Part shown: positions 1 to 11,095 of the stretch, piece by piece
Layout of the letters: each line of letters begins with the position of its first letter
How positions within the stretch are numbered: the first letter of the stretch is position 1
Origin: Nageia nagi
Lineage: Eukaryota > Pinophyta
Length of the DNA stretch: 64,000 nucleotides
Direction: 5' to 3'
NCBI GenBank assembly: GCA_050084985.1
Contig: JBITNC010000001.1
Span: forward strand, 36,518,001 to 36,582,000
Made by a program: the position numbers and the translations under genes
Notes under the pieces: generated by a model
What the model was told of the DNA's origin: nothing
Database searches by the model: none
The model's input: the letters and a program-made list of their open reading frames with translations, nothing else

Positions 1-1837
1 GGACAATGTTGAAAGTGCCAACTTGTATGTTGCAAGGCCAATATGTTGGAGTATTTTATAAGGTTTATAAAATAGTGGAGCCAATTTTTTAGAATGTTTT
101 AGTTTGAGAGATGTCTACCAGTATGGTTGGAGCCATAAGAAAACCTTGTCTCCTTGGAATTACCTTTCAACTTGTTGTTGATTAGCTTGTTATTTCATCT
201 GCTGTTGAGCCACTTGAAGATTTTCCTAGAGAATGTGAATGATGTCTGTGTGATTAGTTAAGGTGGTGTCTATTGCTTGGATATTGGTGCTACCTAGAAT
301 GTAAGAGATGACTATGGGTGGTGGTTGGCCACACAGAGCTTCATAAGGGGTCATCCTAATAGAAGTGTGATATTAAGTGTTATATCACCATTCTACTAAA
401 GGAAGCCATTTTACCCTATGAACCAGTTGGGCTAAAGGAAAATAATGGAGAAATATTTCCAATAATTTATTAACAATATTTATCTAACCATCTATATGGG
501 GGTGATAAGCAAAGCTTATATTGAGTGTAGTACCCTAGAGTTTGAAAAATTCTTGCCAAAATGTAATGATGAATTTTGAATCATGATCACTAACAATGGT
601 AGAAGGCATGCCATGGAGTTTGAAAATGTTATAAAGAAAGAGTTGGAAATATTGATGGCCTTGTATGGATGTGCCAACAGGAAGAAGTGTTCATACTTGG
701 AGAGTTAATCCACTACTACCATGATAACAGCTTTACCATATGATTTTGTAAGACCTTAAATAAAATCTATTGAGATATCTATCCAAGTTTGCTTCGATAT
801 GGGTAATGATTGAAGCAATCTTGGGGTTCCCACTATCTCCCTTTTCTATTGCTAATAAACATTGCATTTAGATATAAACATTTTGATGTTCTATTTCATA
901 CTTGACCAATAAAAAGAGCAAATAACTCATTGATATGTTGTCAAAAACCTATAATGGCCAGTTGTTGATGTAGCATGCAACTTTTGAAGTATCAACTCAT
1001 GACATGAGGAGTTTGTTGGTAATACAATACGACCTTTGAATCATAAAATTCCCTCATGCTAAGAAAATGGGGGTTTTCTCATTAGATCTGTTTGCAACTA
1101 TTGAATCATGAATTGGGTGAAACTATCCTAAATACATTCTTATTTAACCTCATTGAGAAAATTATGTATTGGAAATGAAAAGGCTTGAAATACCATTGGG
1201 TCCACAAATTTTCATGAAAGAGCATCAAAAACTACATTCTCACTACCCTTTCCATACATAATCTCATATTCATAGCCCAAGAGTTTAGGGATCCACTTTT
1301 GTTATTCTAAGGTGGAGATGTATTATTTTAGGAAGTATTTCAAACTATGGTGGTTGATTTTGATGATAAAATGATGACCAATGAGATAGGGTCTCCAATG
1401 CTCAACGGCATGAATGATTGAAAGCATTTCCTTTTCATAGGTAGATTTAGCCAAGTTTCTACATGAGAGGGTCTTGCTTATGAAACATAAGATTTATCCT
1501 TATTATATAAATAAATCTCTAATTCTAACCCCTAAGGCATCACTCTCAATGATGAAGGTCTTAGAGAAATCTAGCATAGCCAATACTAGAGTAGAACATA
1601 TAGAAGCCTTCAGTTTCTAAAAGGATTCTTTTGTAGTTATTGACCAATTGAAGGCATTCTTCTTGAGAAAAATTGTGAGTGGGGATGTAATATTTTCATA
1701 ATCTTTCATAAACTTATGGTAGTACCCTATTAATTTGAGGAAGCCTCATAAGCTTTTCAAGGATTTAAGGAGAGGCCAAGTTTCTATATCCTCAATATTC
1801 AGTGGGTCCACGTTGATGCCTTCTTATGAAATAATGT
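1..1837 (-). pseudogene. Element A, part 3: Ty3/gypsy RNase H and integrase remnant
   Basis: Reading the minus strand from 1,837 down gives, in order, the end of RT (EGINVDPLNIED), an RNase H-like stretch (FSKTFIIESDA, STYEKEMLSIIHAVEHWRPY) and an integrase core with SDHDSKF and a decayed YHPHIDG box, then MTPYEALCG and DKVFLWLQPY. Several stops and frame changes mean it is dead. The reading continues that of 19,909-19,980 and 28,071-28,520, which shows that elements C and B interrupted one gypsy element. Its 3' LTR must lie left of the window. Lineage is probably a chromovirus or relative; I see no chromodomain in the part present. This is a decayed polyprotein with no expected product. Confidence 0.85.
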
Positions 1838-3774
1838 TGTGTACATCAAAATATGAACCTAAAATGCAATTTAGAAATATAAATCATTCAACATAATTGA
1901 TCATGAACATATTCGACAATACACATCGATAATAGTAATGATTTTATATTCTAAAGTATTTGAATGCAAATAAGCAAGCTTTTATTGATCTGCTATAATC
2001 AACATTTGACAACGATCGTTGCGAATCGATAACCATCAATGCGGGTGGATGGACAACGATCAGTCTTTATTATCTATTTGGTGAATCGCCATCAACCAAT
2101 CTTTGAATCATCGATAATCAGCTCTATATGTACTGGAGTAATCTTCACAGAGTTTTGAAGTGTTTTTTTCTATTCCTTTGTTGTTCTCTTCCGCACTTAC
2201 TTCTGTTGTTCTTCTCCTGTATTGACCCTGCACATAGAAAATGAGCAACACATCAAAAGCATACCTACTCTCACATATGAATCTACCAAATGAACAACAT
2301 AATCTGGAAATATAATCGAGAAGAAATTAACTATTGATCAAGCTTACAACCTTTGCTAATAACCTTCTGATATGATTTTAGCAGAGCTTCGCTACAGTAA
2401 AATTGGGTCCCTTTGTTCACATACCAAGCTTCAATTTATAAGCTTCAAAGTTTGTTATACATTTGTTTTGATAGCATGAGATTCTAGGTAACCTCTCAAA
2501 CTAAATTTTGAGGTGTTGTTATCTTTCATCTATATTCATGATTACAAATTATGCGTACTAAGCTATTCCATGCTTAGATTTGTTTATTATTTAACTGTTC
2601 ATGGATCGTCACTGATGTTTTAGCGATTATATATTAACATTAGACTAGTCGCTCTATGGCCATTTTTTAATGACAAGGGTCGTAAGAACACTTGTTTTAT
2701 ATATGTTTGAAAAGATTGATCCGATGATTATTGTATATTCATGCATACTAAATTCCTTATTGAAGCCTCAGTGTACTATACTTGTAATCATGAGTTCATT
2801 TTAAAATCCCCGGGAGTTTTTCTGGAGGAAACAAAGCAAGCCAGAATCAATAGATAAAGCATTCCAAAGTGAAATGATGACATCATACAAGAAAGGATAA
2901 AGCTCAGTTGTGGAAAAGCCCAGGTTCCAGAAGAGGTGAGGTCAACAAGAGATAATCGAAGAAGTTGGAGCCCATAAATTAAGTGTTCTGAAAGTAAAAG
3001 CATTTCAAAATAAAATGATGATGTCACGGAGGATAAGATAGTCGTGTTTTGGGTAAAAACCAGGTTCCAGAGATGATGAGGTCAGCAAGGGGTGACTAAA
3101 TAGTCGGAGCTGATGAGTAAAGCATTCTGGAAGGAAATGATAAAGCTTAGTTATGGAAAAGCCCAGGTTCTAGAGATGATGAGGTCAGCAAGGGGTGACC
3201 AAATAGCCAGAGCCGAGAAGTATAACATTCTAGAAATATGACGATGATGTCACGGGGAAAATGGAATTCACATTTTGAATGAAACTGGGTCCCAAAAATG
3301 ATGACATCATCAGGGAGGGATCAAATAGCTAGAACCAATAAGTATAACATTCCAAAAATATGACGATGATGTCATAGGGGAAATGAAGTTCACAGTTTGA
3401 ATGAACCGGGTCCTGAAAATGACGACATCATCGGGGAATGATCAAATAGCTAGAACCAGTAAGTATAACATTCCAGAAATATGATGATGACATCACAGGG
3501 AGAACAGAGTTCACATTTTGAATGAAACCGAGTCCCAGAAGTGATGATGTCATCAGGGAGTAATCAAATAGCTGGAACTGGTAAGTATAATGTTCCAGAA
3601 ATAGAAACGAGGTTGGCGATTGTTCTTAATTTACTTTTGGTTAAGATTGTTCACGACACATATGTTACACAATCTTAATCAACAATTATTTGAATGTGAT
3701 ATATTTTAGAAAAAATACTTGTTTTATTTATTTTTTTATTAAATTAAAGATAGGGTTCATTTCGAGTGTCTACA
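1838..3774 (-). repeat. Element C 3' LTR (1,937 bp)
   Basis: It matches 16,879-19,908 from its first to last bases. It carries about four copies of a ~121-bp tandem unit (roughly 3,190-3,600), recognised by repeating AAGTATAACATTC and GATGACATCATCAGG, against about thirteen in the partner LTR. The length difference (1,093 bp) is very close to nine units. Many differences between copies are CCGG to CCAG, CTGG or TCGG, the pattern expected from decay of methylated CpG. Part of this LTR is homologous to the LTR of element B (see findings). Confidence 0.93.
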
Positions 3775-3788
3775 TTTTGCCCTTTTTT
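3775..3788 (-). other. Polypurine tract of element C
   Basis: Read on the minus strand this is AAAAAAGGGCAAAA, directly abutting the 3' LTR. Position and purine content fit the primer for plus-strand DNA synthesis and confirm the minus orientation. Confidence 0.75.
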
Positions 3789-4949
3789 GAATTATCAACC
3801 AAAGATAAGGTTGATAATTTCGAAAAATATATAATGAGAAGCTTTGTTGTTTGATAAAATTGATGACTTTGGAAGTGACTATTTTTGGTATGATGATGTA
3901 TCGAGCTTATGTGACAGTTGCATGACATTATTGCTATATCATTTTGCATGTCTAAGCACACCTATACCGTATAAGTTTTCTTTAATATATGAATTGTAAT
4001 AGCATTGTCTTAACAATGAGATTTCAAGATGATTTCTCACATCCTATGATTGTTTTGCCATTTTAGCTCAAACTTAGTTTGATCTGTTTTGCGTATTTGA
4101 CTTAGTCAAGGATCGTTGACAATATTTTATTATTGTTAACGATTTGTAAAGTGATCGTCTTGAATTTATATAATGAAAATACTATCTTTATGATAGTATA
4201 TTTTGCTATGAATATCTTAATTTCTTGTGTTTAGACTTGTTTTAAGAGGATTTTAATCATTTTACCCTAGTAAGTTTACTCAATACTAGTCCTTCATGTG
4301 CCGATGTATTTGGCAGTCATGTGACATTGGAGCATTCTTCTAGGCGAAAATAATGTGATTTATAATGTGTTCACTTTCACCTTAGTGAACGAAGCTTTTT
4401 AATGTTTTGTCTATACACAATAAATTTTAAGATATTTAAAGAAAATATACTTCATTTTGTACATTTTCAAATAATATAAATCATCAATGATTACTTATGA
4501 ATCGTTGCCACTCAACAATCATTATCGATTTGATTTAAATCGTTGAATATCGACATAATGATCGCTTAACGATCCATGACGTGAAGGGTTTTTAAAACAA
4601 AACAATTTTCATGGCAGATCAGTCAAGAGATCGGAATTATTATACAGGGCTGCGGAGCTTTGTCTATATGGTTTCCCAAGATATTTTCAGATAGTCCTAG
4701 TTGCTAATGATAACTTAATAAATCTTTTAGTACATTATTTAAGACATGAATTTAAATTTTTATATTGACTTTAGATATTATTTTAAAATATCTAGATTTT
4801 AAATTTTTATTTTCAAATATTAAATCTTCTAGATTTTAAGATTATTTAAGGACATATTTTTATTAAATTTTTACGGAATCAGATGCATCATTTTCTGTAC
4901 TTGGCAATTTTACAATAAAACACTTAACATGGTAAACTAATCCTTTAGA

Positions 4950-5314
4950 TATTATGAACATTAACTTTATCTTGGTCAAGAGAACAATTAACTAATCATT
5001 CTTATCTTTCCCAAAGAAAAGCAAATTTTAATAATGTTCAAAGGTAATGGAGACTAATGGTGTATGGATGCATATGAACATTAACTTTATCTTGGTCAGG
5101 GGAACAATAAAGAACCATTCTTATCCTTTCCAAAGAAAAGCAATTTTAATAATGTTCAAAGGAAATAAGTATTTTGAAAACATGGTTTGACATAAAACAA
5201 TGGTGACTTTTAGGAATGTATATGAACATTAACTTTATCTTGGTCAGGGGAACAATAAAGAATCATTCTTATCCTTTCCAAAGATAAGCAATTTTAATCA
5301 TGTTCAAAGGTAAG
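4950..5314. repeat. Three spaced copies of a ~97-bp sequence
   Basis: Copies start near 4,952, 5,070 and 5,218. Each opens with ATGAACATTAACTTTATC and closes with ATGTTCAAAGG, with near-identical interiors. They are separated by about 20 and 50 bp of unrelated sequence, so this is not a simple head-to-tail array. Confidence 0.8.
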
Positions 5315-5756
5315 ATGTCTAATAGTGCAAAATGGTTTTAACAAAATGAAACAAATGATCCTAAACACCAACAAATTATATAATATGAAAGATATTCATT
5401 ATAACAAAAATATTAAGTGACCTTTGAATTATTAACCAAGTTATTATAATATCTACCTTATCTTTCTTTATTTCAAGATTTAACAACCTAAGATGATATC
5501 AAACAATATTATTATATGTTGATAAAAAACCTAAAACTCCGTGTGTGTATAGTGACATTCATTTCCCTTCTTAGATCATTTGACATGAAATTATCTCAGA
5601 AACATTAATGAGCTAATACATCCATATAAAACATATACAGGTCCATAGAAAGTTGCTTAACCACCTTGATCCCGCTACAACCTTGCTCTACTACCAGTCA
5701 GGCGTCCATAGCCCGGTAGAGGATATTGTAATCACCAAGAATCATTGATAAATTAA

Positions 5757-5828
5757 TTTTTTTTTTAATATATATCCCCCTTTTTTTTTAATATATATCC
5801 CCCTTTTTTTTTAATATCCCCTTTTTTT

Positions 5829-5862
<34 letters not shown>
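5757..5862. repeat. T-rich low-complexity tract
   Basis: It holds runs of T, including one of about 35, with repeated ATATATCCCCC units. On the element's coding strand it is an A-rich tract in the 3' untranslated region. No further function can be read from it. Confidence 0.8.
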
Positions 5863-5865
<3 letters not shown>

Positions 5866-6120
5866 AAATGATTCTTGGGTTCGGGGGGAAATGAATAATA
5901 AGAAAGATATGTAATGTTTCACTCTTAATGTTTCTCAAATAATTTCATCCAAATTCTCTTCGAATTCCTTAATGTGTTAAGTGTTTTGGAGTTTTTGATT
6001 TTTCTTCAAACGTACAAATTTTATGTTTTTCTATCATCTAGGGTATGTCATTTCATTATGAAAGAAAGGATAAAGTGAATGTAGTAATAACAAGGAGATT
6101 ATTCTAAGATAACCTTTTCA

Positions 6121-6360
6121 TACATTACACATTTACTAGATAATCACTGTTACAATGACATGCAACATTTATTTACATCATGCAAGGACAGGGCACCTCA
6201 TACATAACACATTTACTGGATAATCACTGTTACAATGACATGCAACATATATTTACATCATACAAGGGCAGGGCACCCTATACATAACACATTTACTGGA
6301 TAATCGCTGTTACAATGACATGCAACATATATTTACATCATACAAGGGCAGGGCACCCTA
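6121..6360. repeat. 80-bp tandem repeat, three units
   Basis: Units begin at 6,121, 6,201 and 6,281 (TACATAACACATTTACTGGA or one-base variants) and each is exactly 80 bp. Units two and three differ at only a few positions; unit one is a little more diverged. Confidence 0.9.
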
Positions 6361-6493
6361 TTGCCAAGTGACCTCTAGATGTTTCCATCTAGGTAGATTT
6401 TATAATTATATAATTTTTATGTGTTTTATGAATTTTTCAAGTTTTTAGGATTTTATGATTTTTCAATTTTTCAAAAATTTTGTTTTTTTTTTT

Positions 6494-7063
6494 TTATGAA
6501 TTTCTAGGAAATCTATTTGTGACGCGTTCAAATCGAGTCTGAACCGCCAAAGGATTAAATAAGCAATATGTTGAGCTAAACAAAAAACTAAAGTCTAATA
6601 TCACTTGATTATGACAAATTTCAGGAACACAATAATCTAAATGTTCGGAAGTCACAGTTTGGGCAATGAAGATGGTTCGTTCTTGATATCTTAAAGTCCG
6701 GTTGTAAGTACAATCAATTATGATTTTAGGCTTTTCTGTGGGCCACATGAGATAGAAATATGTCATTAGATCATATTCTGGTTTAGGAGAACACCATAGT
6801 TCAAATGTGTCGATAAAAACAATAACCTGAGATCTATTTATTTTGACCTCCCAACTGTAAGATTCACGTATATTATAGAATGTCAAGGCAATTTTTTGTT
6901 GAATTTCAATAGGCATGGAAAAGATGTTTGAATATAAAAGAGTAGGAGCATTATGAATGACTTTCATAAACAAATCTTTGTCATACCTATTTTCGAATCC
7001 AGGAAAATAATTTCCATTATTCTGTACTTTATGTTCTTTTAATAATTTTTTTGATAATCTCAT
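6494..7063 (-). CDS. Element C extra ORF 2, unknown protein
   Basis: An uninterrupted 189-codon ORF downstream of integrase in element C, on the same strand as pol. I recognise no characterised domain. The centre has a tryptophan-rich block, with SYSWEVKINRSQVIVFID followed by YFYLMWPTEKPKIIIDC. The neighbouring ORF at 7,191-7,646 has the same block in the same order (W, hydrophobic strand ending in D, L-x-WP, PKI-(I/V)-I-(D/N)-C), so the two look like diverged tandem duplicates. There is no signal peptide or membrane segment, so it is not an obvious envelope gene. Extra ORFs between pol and the 3' LTR are known in Tat elements. It is the longest unbroken ORF in this part of the element; whether it is functional is unknown. 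Confidence 0.55.
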   Translation of the reverse strand: MRLSKKLLKEHKVQNNGNYFPGFENRYDKDLFMKVIHNAPTLLYSNIFSMPIEIQQKIALTFYNIRESYSWEVKINRSQVIVFIDTFELWCSPKPEYDLMTYFYLMWPTEKPKIIIDCTYNRTLRYQERTIFIAQTVTSEHLDYCVPEICHNQVILDFSFLFSSTYCLFNPLAVQTRFERVTNRFPRNS

Positions 7064-7190
7064 TTCTAGTCTTTATCTGATTCATCGTTGCAAGTTCAGC
7101 AATACGCAAAGCTTGCCTTTTCACTAACTTTCATTCCCAAATTGTGTGTCGCATTTGCATGCGAGAGCATCTGTTAATCTACCTATAATA

Positions 7191-7646
7191 TTATTGTTGT
7201 GATGTTCTAGGAGGACAAGCCACAAAGGTATTTGAAAAATCATAAATCACCCTTTTATGAGGTAAATAATGTAGGATTTCATCCATCCATTCTAGGATTT
7301 TTAATAATTGTTTAATGCATTTCATTCTAGCTAAAAGGAGTGAATACTCAGTTAATTAACAATTTATGACAATCTTTGGTATTCCATAAGGCCATTGTAA
7401 ACAGAAATCCATTATTCTTTGTGATATTCTTTCCATATGGGTGAAAAAGATTGGTGGATCTAAAATAATGCTTACTTCATCTCCACACAAAATGACTCCC
7501 CAATCATTATTCCTAGCACAAAACATATTAAATGTTCTTTCATATTGCTCATCAATAGTCAATTGTAAATGATTCAAAAGATTAAGATCAAATGTATGTC
7601 GTAAATATGTTAACGCAAAATCACCTGGATATCTCGGTGGTGGCAA
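7191..7646 (-). pseudogene. Element C extra ORF 1, broken by one stop
   Basis: It starts at an ATG (7,646) with MPPPRYPGDF. It reads 96 codons to a TAA at 7,356-7,358, then stays open in the same frame for a further 54 codons, ending in PPRTSQQ before a TAA at 7,191. The first part contains WGVILCGDEVSIILD and LQWPYGIPKIVINC, which align with SYSWEVKINRSQVIVFID and LMWPTEKPKIIIDC of the neighbouring ORF. The stretch after the stop continues to look coding. No known domain is recognised. It lies about 165 bp past the end of integrase and in a different frame from ORF 2. Confidence 0.55.
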
Positions 7647-7810
7647 TCGTACTTATGGTGGCATTATGCTACCCTAAGCAGATTCCCTTGCCAGATTTAT
7701 TTTTTCTATTTTAATTCATTAACACTTGACAAATATTAATACTTTTATTTATTTATTATTTTAGCAATCAAATAAAATAAAAGAAAACTAATGTACACAC
7801 ACATTTTTTT

Positions 7811-10228
7811 TTATGTATAGAAAGGTCGAAGATGCATGATGTTTATAGGTTCACACTCTTCATTTCCTTCTAAATCTGATAAATGGTAAGTTCCTCTACC
7901 AAATTTTTTCTTAATGATATATGCTCCTAACCAATTCGGAGCAAACTTATCTCTAAGCTATCATTATATTCGTGAAGTTTGTTGATTTTCTTTTAAAACC
8001 AAATCACCTATTTCAAATTCACGAATTAGAGCTCTTTTATCAAAGGCTCGTTTTATCCTTCTCTGATAAACACGCATGTGCTCTAAAGCATTAATATGTT
8101 TTTCATCTAAAAGCAATAACTGGTCTAAGCGAGTTTGTCTTGCTTCTTCGTCAGCATTTTGCTCACTTAGATTTACTCTAAGAGATGGTATCTCAAGCTC
8201 TATGGGTAGGATGGCTTCTGTTCCATAAACTAAAGAGAATGGCGTTGCCCCAAAGGGAGTGCATACACTGGTACGATAAGCCCATAGGGCTTTTGGTATT
8301 GGCATATGCCAATCTTTATGAGAATCATTTACTATTTTTGCTAAGATGTTTCGGATAGTTTTGTTAGTTGCTTCTGCCTGTCCATTACCTTGTGGATAAT
8401 AAGGAGTGGAGAAACTTTGTTTAATTTTATACTTGTCACATATACATTTTACATCTTTATTTTTAAAATTCTTTCCATTGTCCATAATTAATTGGTTCGG
8501 TATACCGAATCTACATATAATATAATTTTTAATAAACTCAGCGATTCGAGCACTCGTAGTGGAATTCATGGGAATGGCCTCTACCCATTTGGTAAAATAT
8601 TCAGTCACCGTAATTATGAACTTATGTCCACCAGAAGAGGTAGGTGTAATTTGTTCTATTAAATCTAATGCCCATTTAGAGAATGGCCAAAGTGATTGTA
8701 TAGGATGTAGCTCCTGAGACAGTTGTGAAAATAAATGAGAGTATTGTTGACATTTAAAGCATTTTTTAACATATTCACAACAATCCTTTTCCATAGTAGG
8801 CCAATAATACCCCATCTGTATTAATCGTTTTACAATTGCAATCCCATTAAAATGTCCTCCACATATTCCATCATGAGCAGAAGATATAACCCTTTTAACA
8901 TCATTCCATTCAAGACATCTGAGTAAAATACCATTAAAATTTCGTCGATGTAAAATGTCCCTTAACAAACAATACTTAGTTGCTTTAATTTTAAAAGCTC
9001 GTCGTGCTGATTTATTAAGGTTTGCAGGAAGATTTCCAGATTTTAAAAATTCTATCAATTCTTTATACCAATTATCTTTATCATTTATATCAATATTTAA
9101 TACAATTTTTGCTTCATCTTCCTGTTGTAAGGATGATTGAGGTAATTGAATTATCTCAACCTGAATGGAAGATTGTTTAGGATCCTCTGGGATGAGAGAT
9201 CCAATAGAAGCCATAGCATCTACAAATCTATTAGATGATCTTGGTGCTGCTTCTATATTAAATTGATCAAAGGATTTTAATAATTTTTCAACTAAAGCTT
9301 TATACTTTTGAAGTAAAGGCTCTTTACATTGATAAATTCCTTTCACTTGATTTACAATGAGTAAAGAGTCTCCAATAAGCTTTATTCTTTTGAGGTTTAA
9401 TTTAATAGCAATTCTTAATGCTAATATCAAAGCTTCATATTCTGCATTATTATTAGTACAAGGGAATTTTAGTTTAAATGAATAAGGTATAGGGATACCT
9501 TGCGGTGTTATGAATACAACACCTGCTCCACCACCTTGTTCACATCGAGAGCCATCAAAATGTATTGTCATGTCCCAATCATTTTCAGGTTCTACAGGTA
9601 TTTCGATTTCATCTAATTTAAATACTCCATCATTGGGTAATTCAACAAGTGGTTTATCATCTTGCAATGGGGCCTCAGCGAGATAATCAGCAATTACTTG
9701 CCCTTTTATTGACTTTTGTCCAATAAAATGTAAATCAAATTCAGTTAAGTACATTATCCACTTTATAGTTCTTGAATTTTGATAAGTTTTATTCATCATA
9801 TATTTCAATGGATCTACCTTAGAAATTACATAGGTTGTGTGATTAAGCATATAATGTCGAAGTTTTTTAGTAGCAAAAACGATGGCAAGACATAATTTTT
9901 CCAAATATATATACTTAATCTCGTAGCTCACTAGGGTTCTACTCAAATAGTATATAGCTTGCTCTTTATTGTGTTCATTCTTTTGAGCAAGCATTGTCCC
10001 TAAGGCGGTTTTAGTAGCAGAAATATATAATAAAAAAGGTACATTTTTTCTTGGTGGACTTAAGACAGGAGGCGATAATAAATATCTTTTAATTTCATCA
10101 AATGCCTCTTGTTGCTCTTTGGCCCAATGATATGCTATCCCCTTTTTTAATAACTTTGTAAATGGTTTACATTTATCAGAAAGTTGAGCTATAAATCTTC
10201 TAATGGCTTGTAACTTACCCTGTAAACT
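7811..10228 (-). pseudogene. Element C pol: RNase H, second RNase H and integrase
   Basis: One frame follows directly on RT. The RT-linked RNase H shows YISATKTALG and YLEKLCLAIVFATKKLRHYM. The second, archaeal-type RNase H shows TIHFDGSRCEQGGGAG, NNNAEYEALILALR, GDSLLIVNQVKG and FVDAMASI. Integrase follows with a zinc-binding HDGICGGHFNG...CFKCQQ segment and the core residues in WALDL, IMDNGKNF and GQAEATNKT. The C-terminal part (APNWLGAYIIKKKFGRGTY...INIMHLRPFYT) reaches a natural stop at 7,811-7,813. Two adjacent in-frame stops (7,961-7,966), followed by a TAG, break the C-terminal part. The dual RNase H places the element in the Tat lineage. Confidence 0.92.
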
Positions 10229-11062
10229 CTATAATTGTTTAAGGTTTGCGGGAGGTGGCATATCTACAACTGCCTTCACTTTATTAGGATCTATTTCAAT
10301 CCCTCGTCGAGACACAATAAATCCTAGTAGTTTTCCCGAAGTTACACCAAAAACACACTTTTTTGGATTTAATCTTACTTTATGTTCTAATAGTGTATCC
10401 AAAACTTTAATTAGGTCTTTTCCATGATCTATTCGATGTTTGGATCTAACCAACAAATCATCAACATAATCTTCTACTATGTCGTGCATATAATCATGGA
10501 ATATATAAGTCATAGCCCTTTGATAAGTTGCCCCAGCATTCTTTAATCCAAAAGGCATTACTTTATAACAAAAGATACCCCACAGAGTTATAAAAGCTAT
10601 TTTATGTTGATCTTCAGGTGCTATTTTTATTTGATTATAACCAGAAAAGCCATCCATTAATGATAGCATATCATGTCCTGCTATCAAATCTACCAAGCTA
10701 TCAATTTTAGGTAGAGGGAAATCATCTTTGGGATAAGCTTTGTTAAGATCACGAAAATCTGTGCATATTCGTATTTTTCCACTTGGTTTTTTCACAGGTA
10801 CCATATTAGATATCCAATCCAAATAATCTATAAGTTGTATAAATTTAGCTTCTAATAATTTTTGGAGTTCTTCTTTTACCATTAAAGCTATAGTAGGATG
10901 CATCTTACGTAATTTTTGTTTAACAGGTTTAGCATCAGGCTTTAAGGCTAAATTATGTACTACTAGTTTAGGGTCTATTCCAGGCATGTCCGCATATGAC
11001 CATGCAAATACCTTTTCTCTTTCTTTTAATAAGGTTATAATCTTTTCTTGTTCAGTTTCCAT
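10229..11062 (-). pseudogene. Element C pol: reverse transcriptase
   Basis: 277 open codons with classic Ty3/gypsy RT landmarks: VKKPSGKIRICTDFRDLNKA, FPLPKIDSLVD, MDGFSGYNQIKIAPED, VMPFGLKNAGATYQRAM, the catalytic YVDDLLVRS and LNPKKCVFGV. The catalytic aspartates are intact. It stays in frame with protease upstream and RNase H downstream; only a TAG at 11,096-11,098 and a TAG at 10,229-10,231 interrupt it, each one transition from CAG. That suggests an originally continuous gag-pol frame now closed by C-to-T changes. Confidence 0.93.
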
Positions 11063-11095
11063 GAGATTTTCTCCTAATTGAATTATTTTAGGATT

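Larger units (their letters stand above)
3789..6493. other. Element C 3' untranslated region, no convincing gene
   Basis: This AT-rich stretch lies between the extra ORFs and the 3' LTR. I see only repeats: three dispersed ~97-bp copies at 4,950-5,314, a long T-rich tract at 5,757-5,862 and an 80-bp triplicate at 6,121-6,360. Tat elements are known for a long region between pol and the 3' LTR. The 63-codon ORF starting at 3,961 (minus) has no recognisable features. Confidence 0.6.

Noticed and set aside
6494-7063. Extra ORF 2 of element C as an envelope gene
   Set aside because: No signal peptide, transmembrane segment or cysteine pattern of an envelope protein is visible.
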